Source: Planctomycetota bacterium
Lineage (GTDB): Bacteria; Planctomycetota; UBA1135; JADKAF01
Direction: 5' to 3'
DNA length: 64,000 nt
Assembly: GCA_016719295.1 (NCBI GenBank)
Contig: JADKAF010000001.1
Coordinates: 1,674,001 to 1,738,000 of the forward strand
The position numbers were made by a program, and so were the translations under genes. Position 1 is the stretch's first letter. Each line of letters begins with the position of its first letter. Below, piece after piece: positions 23,384 to 31,752 of the stretch. The notes under the pieces were generated by a model. That model did not search any database. It saw only the letters and a list, made by a program, of their open reading frames with translations, and had not been told where the DNA came from.

Positions 23384-24730
23384 TCAGCCGAGCTTCCCGA
23401 GGCGCCCCGTGCTGTCGCCGAAGCTCTCGAGCTCGACGCCGTAGCGCTCGGCGAGCGCGAGGAAGAGGTTCGCCGCGGGCGTCTCGCCTGGGAAGCGCAG
23501 GTGCCGCCCGCTGCGCAGGCCGAGAGCACTCCCGCCCGCGAGCAGGAGCGGCAGCCCGTGGTGAGCGTGGCTGTTCCCGTCGGCGATGCCGCTGCCGTAG
23601 AGCACGGCGCAGCTCGCGAGCAGCGGCTCGCCCTCCTCCTCGTGCGCTTCGAGCGCCTGCAGGAAGTGAGCGAGCAAGCCGGCGTGAAAGAGGTTGATGC
23701 GCTCGATGGAGCTCTGCTTCGCTTCGTCGCCGCCGTGGTGCGAGACCTCGTGGTGGCCGTCCTTCACCTGCAAGGCGGGATAGCTGCGGTTCGAGCCTTC
23801 GTTCGCGATCATCCAGGTCGCGACCCGAGTGCGATCCGCGGCCAGCGCCAGCGCGAGGACCTCGGCCAGCGCCTTCGAGCGCGGCTCGAAGCCATCGACG
23901 CGCTCGGGGCGATATCCCGAGCGCGAGACCGCGACCCCGCCGTCCTCGGCTGCCAGCGCGGCGATCTTCCGCTCCAGCTCGCGCACCGCATCGAGATAGA
24001 GCTCGAGCTTGCGCCGATCGCTCGTGCCGAGGCGCGGCGAGAGCGCGCGCGCATCCTCCCGCAGGTAGTCGAGCAAGCTCGTGCGCCGCGCCGCGACTTC
24101 CGCGCGCTTGGCGCGCGCCTCGGCGCTCTCGCCGCCGGCGAACAAGCGATCGAAGAGCTGGCGCGGATCGGTCTCCGGCGGCAGCGGCAGCTCGGGGGAG
24201 CGCCAGGCCAAGTTGTTCGAGTAGACGCAGGCGTAGCCGGAATCGCATTCGCCGCTCTGCCGACCTCGCTCGCCCGAGAGCTCCAGCGAAGCGAAGGGCG
24301 TCGCCGCGCCGATCGCCGCGGCCAGCACTTGATCGAAGGAGATCCCCGCGCGCAGATCGCGGCCCGAGGTCTTCCGCGGCTGCGAAGCGGTGAGGAACGC
24401 CGCCGCGGCGCGCGCGTGATCGCCGGGCCCGTCGCCGTTCGCGCGCGCTTTGTCGTGAGTGAGCCCCGAGAGCAGGAGCAGCTGCTCGCGCCAGCGCGCG
24501 AGCGGGCGCAGGATCGGCGGGAGCTCCTGCGGGAGCTCGCCTTCCGCCGCCGGCGTCCACGAAGCCATGTGCATGCCGTTCGGCACGTAGACCACGACGA
24601 AGCGCTTCGGCGCGGCGCGGCGCGCGCCCCGCGGCGCCAGACTCTCGAGCCACGGCAGCGCCAGCGCGCCGCAGGCTCCGCGCAGGAACCCGCGGCGATC
24701 CATGCCTCGAACCTCGGCTCGCTCGTTCAT
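23384..24730 (-). CDS. DUF1552 family exported protein
   Basis: A 448-residue protein of DUF1552, almost always paired with a DUF1592 gene in Planctomycetota, Verrucomicrobiota and myxobacteria. It carries a Tat-like N-terminus (MDRRGFLRGACGALALPWLE). Family blocks follow: FVVVYVPNGMHMASWTP, LLLLSGLTHDKA, GDHARAAAAFLTAS, SGECDSGYACVYSNNLAWR, DGHHEVSHHGGD and GNSHAHHGLPLLLAGG. The biochemical role is unknown. The start at 24728-24730 overlaps the stop of the DUF1592 gene as ATGA, so the two are translationally coupled; it lies nine codons before the RRGFLR motif. Confidence 0.9.
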   Translation of the reverse strand: MNERAEVRGMDRRGFLRGACGALALPWLESLAPRGARRAAPKRFVVVYVPNGMHMASWTPAAEGELPQELPPILRPLARWREQLLLLSGLTHDKARANGDGPGDHARAAAAFLTASQPRKTSGRDLRAGISFDQVLAAAIGAATPFASLELSGERGRQSGECDSGYACVYSNNLAWRSPELPLPPETDPRQLFDRLFAGGESAEARAKRAEVAARRTSLLDYLREDARALSPRLGTSDRRKLELYLDAVRELERKIAALAAEDGGVAVSRSGYRPERVDGFEPRSKALAEVLALALAADRTRVATWMIANEGSNRSYPALQVKDGHHEVSHHGGDEAKQSSIERINLFHAGLLAHFLQALEAHEEEGEPLLASCAVLYGSGIADGNSHAHHGLPLLLAGGSALGLRSGRHLRFPGETPAANLFLALAERYGVELESFGDSTGRLGKLG

Positions 24731-27021
24731 CCGCCGTCCTCCGAGCGACGTCGGCGGAAGGCCTCCGAGGTCGCGACCACTTCGATCAACGTGCGCAGCG
24801 AGAGCTCTTCGCCCCGCGAGCGCCGCGCGGCGAGCGACTCCAGCGCTCGCGCGAGGAGCGGCTCGTCGTGGGGCTCGAGGGCGCGTCCCAGAGCGTACAC
24901 GAGCAGCGCGCGCAGCGCGGCGCGCTCGAGGGCCTCGCCTTCGAGCAGAACGGCGCGCAGGCCGCCGAGGTCCGCGACCTTCCGGCCGTCGGGTAGCTCC
25001 CCCACCGGATCGAGCGGCCCGGCGTCGTCTTGAGCCCGACGCCGCCCCGTCGGGCCAAACGCCTCGAGCGCGAAGCCGAGCGCGTCCATCCGCACATGGC
25101 AGCTGGCGCACGACGGATCGCGCCGATGGCGCGCGAGGCGCTCGCGCAAGGGCAGCGAAGCGCTCGCGGGGTCCTCGGCGAGCGCGCCGGCCTCGGGCGG
25201 CGGCGGCGGCGGCGGCGCATCGAGCAGCACCTCGAGGATCCACTTGCCGCGCTTCACCGGCGAGGTGCGCCGCGGGTTGCTCGTGAGCGTCAGGATCGAA
25301 GCGTGCGCGAGCAGCCCCCCGCGCTCGCCCTCGGGGATCGCCACGCGGCGGAAGTGCGCGCCGCGCACGCCCTCCAGCCCGTAGTGCCGCGCGAGCCGCT
25401 CGTCGACGAAGCGGAACTCCGCGGAGACGAGCTCCTCGAGCGGCCGATCCTCGCGCAGCAGCGCCTCGAAGAAGAGCTCGGTCTCCTGTCGCATCGAGCG
25501 CCGCAGCGCCGCATCGAAGTGAGGGAAGCGCTCCGCGTCGGGAGACGCCTCGTCGAGGCGCGCGAGCTGCAGCCACTGCACCGCGAAGCCCTCCACGAGC
25601 GCGCTCGCGCGAGCATCGCGCAGCAGGCGCCGCAGCTCGCGGAGAAGGCCGTCCTCCGCGGCGAGCTCGCCGCGAGCAGCGGCACCGCGCAGCGCATCAT
25701 CCGGGGCGCTGGCCCACAGAAAGTACGCGAGCCGCGTCGCGAGCTCGTAGCCATCGAGCGCGATCGAAGTCCCGTCTGCGCCGCTCGCGCGGGCCCGCGC
25801 GAGACCTTCCGGTCGGAAGAGGAAGCGCGGCGAGACCAGGGCCGCGGCGATCGCTCGACGCAGCGCTTCGTCCTCGGGCGTTCCGGGAGGAGCGAGCGCG
25901 AGCACGCGGGAGAGCGCCTCCGGCTCCGGCGGACGGCGCCAGGCGCGCTCGAGCAGCTCGCCCACGATCTCCTCGCGCGCTCGCTCGCCCGCGCCGTCCG
26001 CGCGATCGACGCAGCGTCGCTGGAACGCGCTGCGCGGTGGCGGCTCGAGCGGCCCGGTCACGCGCCAGCTCGCGAGGTAGACGTTGCGATCGCGCGCGCC
26101 GCGATCCGGCTCCTCGGGCCGATAGTAGTCGTTCGCGAACTCGGCCGAGAGCTGCGCGCTGCCCGCCGGGAGCTCGACCTCGAGCGGTGCGGCGTGCAGC
26201 TCGCCGCGCCGAGTCGGGAAGGAGACGGCCCCGAGCGCCCGCTGCCCCACGCGCAGGTCGAGGCGCGGCGCTTCGGGTCCAGCTTGGTCGCCGCATCCGC
26301 GCAGCTCGACGCGATAGCGCCCCTCTCGCGGGAGCTCGAGCTCGAGGACGAACTCGCCGTGAGAGTAGAGTCCGCGCGCGTCGACGCCGCCGACCGCGAT
26401 CTCGTCGCCGCCGGAGAACGCGCTCGCGAGGCGCTCGACATCGATCGTCGCCGCGGAGGGCACCGCGCGCGCCGCCAGCTCCTCGGCGAGCTCCAAGTAG
26501 CGCTCGAGGAGGAGGGGCGAGAGGAGCTGCAGATCCCCCAGCGTGTCGAACCCGGCTCCGACGGGATCCACGGGTAGGCGCTCTTCGACGTCGATCGCGA
26601 GACCTAGCAGATCGCGCACGGTGTTGCGGTACTCGAGCCGCGTGAGCCGCCGGAGGCTCACGCGCCCGGGATCGACCGGTCCGCCTTCGCGCAGCGCGGC
26701 CCCGATCCACGCGAGCGCGCGCTCGACCTCTTCGCGGGACGGTCGCTCCCGCTCCGGCGGCGGCATCTCGCCGGCCTCCAGGCGCGCGCGCATCTGCGCC
26801 AGCACGCCCGGCTCTAAGCGCGCGGCGTCGGCGCTCGTCCAGCCGCGCAGATCGAGCCCGCCCTTCGTCGCTCGCTCGCCGTGGCACTCGAGGCAGCGCT
26901 GCTGCAGCAGCGGCAGGAACTCGGCGGCGAAGCGCTCGTCGAGCTCCGCGCGCTCCTGAGCAGAGGCGCTCGCGGGGAAGAGGGCGACGAGCAGCGCCGC
27001 GCAGCGTAGGCCGAAGCTCAT
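24727..27021 (-). CDS. DUF1592-type multidomain protein with cytochrome-c-like motif
   Basis: A 764-residue exported protein (signal AALLVALFPASASAQ). It begins with a cytochrome-c-like segment containing RCLECHGE (CxxCH haem motif, near residue 43). Then come DUF1587 (RLTRLEYRNTVRDLLGL), a carbohydrate-binding-like beta domain (YRVELRGCGDQAG), DUF1595/DUF1592 (DGYELATRLAYFLWASAPDD), DUF1588 (RRTSPVKRGKWILEVLL, CASCHVRMDALGFALE with a second CxxCH) and DUF1585 (GRKVADLGGLRAVL). The order is the standard one for this planctomycetal family. Function unknown; the haem motifs suggest redox activity in the periplasm. First gene of the pair with DUF1552. Confidence 0.9.
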   Translation of the reverse strand: MSFGLRCAALLVALFPASASAQERAELDERFAAEFLPLLQQRCLECHGERATKGGLDLRGWTSADAARLEPGVLAQMRARLEAGEMPPPERERPSREEVERALAWIGAALREGGPVDPGRVSLRRLTRLEYRNTVRDLLGLAIDVEERLPVDPVGAGFDTLGDLQLLSPLLLERYLELAEELAARAVPSAATIDVERLASAFSGGDEIAVGGVDARGLYSHGEFVLELELPREGRYRVELRGCGDQAGPEAPRLDLRVGQRALGAVSFPTRRGELHAAPLEVELPAGSAQLSAEFANDYYRPEEPDRGARDRNVYLASWRVTGPLEPPPRSAFQRRCVDRADGAGERAREEIVGELLERAWRRPPEPEALSRVLALAPPGTPEDEALRRAIAAALVSPRFLFRPEGLARARASGADGTSIALDGYELATRLAYFLWASAPDDALRGAAARGELAAEDGLLRELRRLLRDARASALVEGFAVQWLQLARLDEASPDAERFPHFDAALRRSMRQETELFFEALLREDRPLEELVSAEFRFVDERLARHYGLEGVRGAHFRRVAIPEGERGGLLAHASILTLTSNPRRTSPVKRGKWILEVLLDAPPPPPPPEAGALAEDPASASLPLRERLARHRRDPSCASCHVRMDALGFALEAFGPTGRRRAQDDAGPLDPVGELPDGRKVADLGGLRAVLLEGEALERAALRALLVYALGRALEPHDEPLLARALESLAARRSRGEELSLRTLIEVVATSEAFRRRRSEDGG

Positions 27022-27098
27022 GCGCTGAACCTAACCACGCGCCGCCTCGCGGAGAAGCGCGCACTTCGAGCGCTCGACCCGCGAGGTCGTGCTCCGGC

Positions 27099-28892
27099 TC
27101 AGAGCTCGGAGCCGCGGGGGAAGACTTGCTCCAGTACGAGCTCGAGGCGATGCGTGGCGCGATCGACCTCGGCGACATGGACCTGCACCTCGTCGCCGCG
27201 CGCGACCGGCGCGGTGCCGACGTGGACCCAGACATCGAGCCCGGGGAGCACCTCGAGACGCACGCCACCGTCGTGCACGTCGCGCACGGCGAGGTGCAGC
27301 ACGCGCCCGACCGCGAGCGAGTCGATCGACACGCCTTCCCAAGGATCGCTGAGCAGCGCGCGCCGGCTGAGCACGAGGCGCTGCGCCAGCATCTCGACAC
27401 CCAAGACCTCGAGCTCGAGCGGAGAGCCCGCTTCGAAGTAGCCGTAGGCGGTGCGCGCCTCGCCGAAGCCGAGCTCTTCCTTCGGCACGAAGCCTTCCGT
27501 GGCGTCGGCCACCACCACCTGCACGCCGTCCTGGAAGGAGCGCTTCACCCACGCGCTCACGCGCTGGCCCACGCGGTACTCGAGCTCCAGATTGCGCCAG
27601 GGCCGCGGCGCGGTCGGCACCGGCAGCTCCTCGCCTTCGAGCGCGACCGACGCGCTGCCGCGCCGCCCGCGCCGCGGGAGCCCGCGCTCCACTTCCTCGC
27701 GCTCGGTCTCGCGGAACGTGATCGTGGCGCGCGCCGCGTCGGCGGCGACGAAGATGCGGATCACCTTCCGCACGACCGGCGGGATGCGATGCAGCGGGCC
27801 GAGCGGGTGCTTCGCCGCGTGCGCGAGGGAGCCGACCCACTGCTCGCGCAGCGCGTGAGCGAGCTCGTCGATGTCGAGCGGCTGCGGGCGGAACGCGGCC
27901 CAGAAGTCGTGGAGCTCGGCGGCGGAGAGCACGCGCTGCGAGGGGTCGCGCAGATGCATCTGCCGGTCGAGGAACTCCGCGACCGTGAGCGGCGAGAAGA
28001 AGACCAGGTGCTCGGGCTCGCGGATCTCGTCGAGCTTGCGGCGATGGCGCTCGCGATCGGCGATCTGCGTGAGCTGCACGCGCGCACCGCGCGGACGACC
28101 GAGCCACGGCAAGCGCACGCGGAGGTCGGTCTTCTGCGAGTAGTCCTCGATCAAGCGCGCCGCACGAGCGCAGGAGCACTCCTCGTTCAGGATGTCGGTG
28201 ATGAGCTGCTCGAAGTGCTCGCCCGCGCGATCCGGGACGAGGCGCGGGAAGCGCGTGCCCTCGATCAGCAGGATGCGCTGCAGGATCTGCTGGAGATCGG
28301 TGAGATCGAGCGCGAAGCGCGCCGCCGTGCCGGCGGCCTGCAGGTTCGCGAACGCGTCGGTGATCGACTCGTCCTCGAAGACGAGGCCGATGCCCCAGAA
28401 GCGCAGGTTCACGACCTGATCGACGCGCAGCACGATCTGCGTGCCGTCCTGCGCTTCCACGAGCACGCGCAGGCCGCGCGGCGGAGCGGCCTCTCCTCGC
28501 GGCAGGTGCCGCGCGGCGGCCGGACGCGCGTTCTCGAGCTGCGCGTAGCTCGCCTCGGCGCCCACCCATGGACAGCTCACGAAGACGAGGCGCGCGTTGT
28601 ACCAAGTCTCGATCTCCAAGGTCTCGGCCTTGGCGTGATCGAGCAGCTCGAAGACGGTCTCCAAGCGCTTGCGGTCCGGGTCGGGCAAGCGCGGCCCCTT
28701 CAGCAAGGAGCGGTAGCGGTCGAGGATGCGCGCGCCGACGCGCCACTCCACCAGCGGATCGTCGACGAGCTCGGCGAGGCGCCCTCCGGCGTAGGCTTTC
28801 TCGAGATCGTGAATGCCCCGCCGGAGCTCGCGATAGAAATTGTCGAGGTCCGCGGCGCCGATGCCCGGCCAAACATCGTCATCGAGCGCCAT
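27099..28892 (-). CDS. Protein with two C-terminal S1-type RNA-binding domains
   Basis: About 597 residues. The N-terminal 400 are an unrecognised soluble region (NFYRELRRGIHDLEKAYAGG, FWGIGLVFEDESITDAFANL, FFSPLTVAEFLDRQMHLRD). The C-terminal 175 hold two S1/OB-fold repeats. The first is EYRVGQRVSAWVKRSFQDGV...VVADATEGFVPKEELG, and the second LAVGRVLHLAVRDVHDGGVRLEVLPGLDVWVHV. S1 domains bind RNA or act in translation and RNA decay. No catalytic motif is evident in the N-terminal part. The ATG at 28890-28892 is preferred, because longer readings run into the divergent gene; its CATG also contains the ATG used for that gene. Confidence 0.65.
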   Translation of the reverse strand: MALDDDVWPGIGAADLDNFYRELRRGIHDLEKAYAGGRLAELVDDPLVEWRVGARILDRYRSLLKGPRLPDPDRKRLETVFELLDHAKAETLEIETWYNARLVFVSCPWVGAEASYAQLENARPAAARHLPRGEAAPPRGLRVLVEAQDGTQIVLRVDQVVNLRFWGIGLVFEDESITDAFANLQAAGTAARFALDLTDLQQILQRILLIEGTRFPRLVPDRAGEHFEQLITDILNEECSCARAARLIEDYSQKTDLRVRLPWLGRPRGARVQLTQIADRERHRRKLDEIREPEHLVFFSPLTVAEFLDRQMHLRDPSQRVLSAAELHDFWAAFRPQPLDIDELAHALREQWVGSLAHAAKHPLGPLHRIPPVVRKVIRIFVAADAARATITFRETEREEVERGLPRRGRRGSASVALEGEELPVPTAPRPWRNLELEYRVGQRVSAWVKRSFQDGVQVVVADATEGFVPKEELGFGEARTAYGYFEAGSPLELEVLGVEMLAQRLVLSRRALLSDPWEGVSIDSLAVGRVLHLAVRDVHDGGVRLEVLPGLDVWVHVGTAPVARGDEVQVHVAEVDRATHRLELVLEQVFPRGSEL

Positions 28893-31005
28893 GCCGAACG
28901 AATCGCCTCCGAGGAGCCTCGCCTGGTCGGATTCTAGAGATCGGTCCCGGCGCCTTCTGCGCCGAAATCCGCCGGCGTTCCATTGGCCGCTCTTGCTCAC
29001 GCTGCTGCCGCTCGCGCTGCTGAGCTTCGCGGGCGACGGCCTGCGGAGCGACGGCGCGCGCTACGAGCGGATGATCGAGCACGGCTCGCTCGCGGGCCCC
29101 CACTTCGCGTTCCTGCCGCTCGCGGCCCTCTTCGCGCTCTTCTCCTCGGCACATGTCGCGGCGCTCGGCGCCAGCGTCTGCGCCGCCGTCCTGGGTGCGA
29201 AGCTGGTGGCGGGGTCCCTCGGCCGCCGGCTCGGCACGAGCGGCTTCGCGCTGGCGCTCCTCCTGCTCTGCCTCTGCCCGGCCTTCCTCGTGCAGGGCGC
29301 CGCCGTCGAGGTGCATGCGGCGGCGTTCTGCCTGGCGGCGGCGGCCTTCGCCCTCGCGCTGCGGCGCGGGCCGACGGGGGGTCGCGCGCGCTGCGCGGCG
29401 CTGGCCGGCTTCGTGCTCGTGCTCGGCCACCTCTCGAGCGCGTTCTGGCTCCCCGCGCTCGCCTGCTGCTCCGCCGGTGCGCCAACGCCCTCCGGCGAGC
29501 GCGCGGATCGAGGCCGGCGCCTGGCCGGTGCCAGCCTCGCGGGCGGCGCCGCGGGGCTGGTCTTCGTCTTCCTCTGCGGCTGGTGGGCGACGCCGCTGCC
29601 GGGCGAAGAGCTCGCGCCTCTGCGGGGCTATCTGCGCGATTGGCTGAGCGGCGCGGCGCTGCCGCGCGACTTCGCGTACTCCGAGCGCTGGATCACCGAG
29701 GTCTCCGGAGCCCTCGGTCCCTTGCTCCCGCTCGCGCTCTGCGGAGCCGCGCTCTCCTTGCGCCGAGGCGATCGCGGGGCCGCGGGTCTGGCGCTCGCGC
29801 TCTGTCCCGGGCCGCTGCTCGCGCTCTGGATCGGAGCCTACGAATGCGGCGCGTATCTCCTGCCCGGCCTACCGGCGGTGATCTGGCTCGCGGTCCACGC
29901 GTTGCGCGCGCTCGCTCGCGCGCATCCGTGGAAGCGGGCGCTGCTCCTCGCTTCCCTCGTGCTCGAGCTCGCCGCGCGCTTCGCCTGGGCCGGGACGCAG
30001 CGGCTCCCGCGCGGCGACCTCGCGGCGGGCGACGCGGGCCTCCACGCCTGGAGCGCGGCGCTGGCGGCCGAGCTCGGGGCGCCGCCGAGCTGCGCCGCGG
30101 CGCTCTTCCTCGCCAGCGCGGAGCTGGCGCTGCTCGCGGGCCGCGCGCTCGCCGAGCGCGCAGCGCCGAGCTCGCCCGCCAGCCGCGGCGGCAGGGCCGC
30201 CGTCGTCGGCTGCGTGCTCCTGCAAGCCCTCGCCTTCCACGGCAGCATGCTGCGCTCGCCCTCGCGCGATCAGAGCGAGCTCGCGGCGTTCGGGCGCGCG
30301 TTCGCGCGGAGCCACGGCGAGCGATCGAGCCATCTCCTCCTCGGCGTCGAGCCGACCGAGAACGCGCGCTCGATCCTCGATCGCAGCGCGGGTCCAGGCC
30401 GCGCGCTCTTCCTGCCGACGCGCGCCTACGGCCTCGGCGACGACGCCGCTAGCGCCGCGCGCGCGGAGCTCGATGCGCAGCTCCCAGAGGCGCGCCTGCT
30501 CTTCCCTCCCGATCTCTTCGCGCCGCTCGTCGCCGCGCGCGACGCCGAGGCGATCGCTTGGATGCGCTCCCGCGAAGCGCAGGGGCGGGCCATGCGCTTG
30601 CGGGAGCCGGAGCTCTCGAGCTTCGCCCTCGCCCCGCGCTGGGATCCCGTGGCCGCGGCCTACGCCGAGCGCGCCGCGCGCGAGCTGCCCACGGAGGCAC
30701 GGCTCGTCACCTGCATCCCCGACAGCGCCCTGCGCGGGACGCTGGCGGCCCTGCACCCGCGCCCGTTCGTGGATCTCGCCGTCGACGAGCTGCCGGAAGC
30801 AGGAGAAGCGGTGCCGCTCCACCTCTGCGACCAAGGGCTCGGCTACGCGCTCGAGCTCGCGGCTGCGAGCGAGCCCCACGCGAGGCGCTTGCGGGAGCTG
30901 CGCGAACGCATCGCGCGCGGAGAGGTCGAGCGCTGGCGCTCCCGCGATCCCGCATCGCACGCCCGCGCCAATGCGTTCTGGGAGTCGACCCGCGCGGGCA
31001 GGTAA
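28891..31005 (+). CDS. Polytopic membrane protein, unknown function
   Basis: About 704 residues with some ten hydrophobic segments in the first 450 (LLLTLLPLALLSFAG, HFAFLPLAALFALFSS, FALALLLLCLCPAFLVQGAA, LAGFVLVLGHLSSAFWLPAL, AAGLVFVFLCGWW, LPLALCGAALSL, YLLPGLPAVIWLAVHALRAL). A soluble C-terminal domain of about 250 residues follows. The layout, with DGARYERMIEHG after helix 1, resembles membrane glycosyltransferase or DUF2723-like proteins, but no diagnostic motif is visible. The start is uncertain: ATG 28891 shares its CATG with the divergent start, and later TTG codons (about 28991) would remove an Arg-rich tail. It lies 30 bp before phoB and could be co-transcribed. Confidence 0.65.
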   Translation: MPNESPPRSLAWSDSRDRSRRLLRRNPPAFHWPLLLTLLPLALLSFAGDGLRSDGARYERMIEHGSLAGPHFAFLPLAALFALFSSAHVAALGASVCAAVLGAKLVAGSLGRRLGTSGFALALLLLCLCPAFLVQGAAVEVHAAAFCLAAAAFALALRRGPTGGRARCAALAGFVLVLGHLSSAFWLPALACCSAGAPTPSGERADRGRRLAGASLAGGAAGLVFVFLCGWWATPLPGEELAPLRGYLRDWLSGAALPRDFAYSERWITEVSGALGPLLPLALCGAALSLRRGDRGAAGLALALCPGPLLALWIGAYECGAYLLPGLPAVIWLAVHALRALARAHPWKRALLLASLVLELAARFAWAGTQRLPRGDLAAGDAGLHAWSAALAAELGAPPSCAAALFLASAELALLAGRALAERAAPSSPASRGGRAAVVGCVLLQALAFHGSMLRSPSRDQSELAAFGRAFARSHGERSSHLLLGVEPTENARSILDRSAGPGRALFLPTRAYGLGDDAASAARAELDAQLPEARLLFPPDLFAPLVAARDAEAIAWMRSREAQGRAMRLREPELSSFALAPRWDPVAAAYAERAARELPTEARLVTCIPDSALRGTLAALHPRPFVDLAVDELPEAGEAVPLHLCDQGLGYALELAAASEPHARRLRELRERIARGEVERWRSRDPASHARANAFWESTRAGR

Positions 31006-31035
31006 CATCCGCGCTTCCCCCGGAGCCGATCGGCG

Positions 31036-31734
31036 ATGGATGCCACGAAGATCCTGGTGGTCGAGGACGAGCCGGACATCCTCGAGCTCCTGCAATACAA
31101 CCTGAAGCGCGACGGCTTCACGGTCGTCGTCGCGAAGGACGGCCAGGCGGGCTTCGATGCCGCGCGCCGCGAGGCGCCGACGCTGATCCTGCTCGACCTC
31201 ATGCTGCCGAAGCTGAACGGGCTCGAGCTCTGCCGCCGCCTGAAGCAGGACGAGCTGACCCGCAGCATCCCCATCGTCATGCTCACCGCGCGCGGCGAGG
31301 AGAGCGACGTGATCCTCGGCCTGGGCCTCGGCGCGGACGACTACGTGACCAAGCCCTTCCGCCCGCGGGAGCTCGTGGCGCGCCTGCAAGCGGTGCTCCG
31401 CCGTGGCGCGGCACGCGACGGCGCGGAGAAGGGCGAGCGCCTGGAGCACGGCCCGCTGGTCATCGACCTGAAGCGCCATGCGGCGCTGATCCACGGCGAG
31501 GATGCGGGGCTCACCGCGACCGAGTTCCGCTTGCTCGCGTTCCTCGCGCAACATCCCGGGCGCGTGTTCACTCGCGATCAGATCATCAACCACGTGCTCG
31601 GCGTGCTCGCCGCGGTGACCCCGCGCAACATCGACGTGCACATCCGCTCGATCCGCAAGAAGCTCGGCGAGGAGCGCGAGCTGGTCGAGACCCTCCGCGG
31701 GGTGGGCTACCGCTTCCGCGAGCTCGAAGCCTAG
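31036..31734 (+). CDS. phoB: PhoB-type response regulator
   Basis: A 232-residue OmpR/PhoB family regulator. The receiver domain (1-120) has acidic pocket VVEDEPD, phospho-acceptor Asp in LILLDLMLPKLNG, Thr in VMLTARGEE and Lys in DDYVTKPFRPREL. The winged-helix DNA-binding domain (135-230) includes LTATEFRLLAFLAQHPGRVFTR, NIDVHIRSIRKKLGE and VETLRGVGYRF. All key residues are intact. The gene for a PhoR-like kinase follows 18 bp later, so this pair probably senses phosphate limitation, though no pst genes are in the window and the symbol rests on similarity. Confidence 0.88.
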   Translation: MDATKILVVEDEPDILELLQYNLKRDGFTVVVAKDGQAGFDAARREAPTLILLDLMLPKLNGLELCRRLKQDELTRSIPIVMLTARGEESDVILGLGLGADDYVTKPFRPRELVARLQAVLRRGAARDGAEKGERLEHGPLVIDLKRHAALIHGEDAGLTATEFRLLAFLAQHPGRVFTRDQIINHVLGVLAAVTPRNIDVHIRSIRKKLGEERELVETLRGVGYRFRELEA

Positions 31735-31752
31735 CCGCGCGGCGCCATCTCG

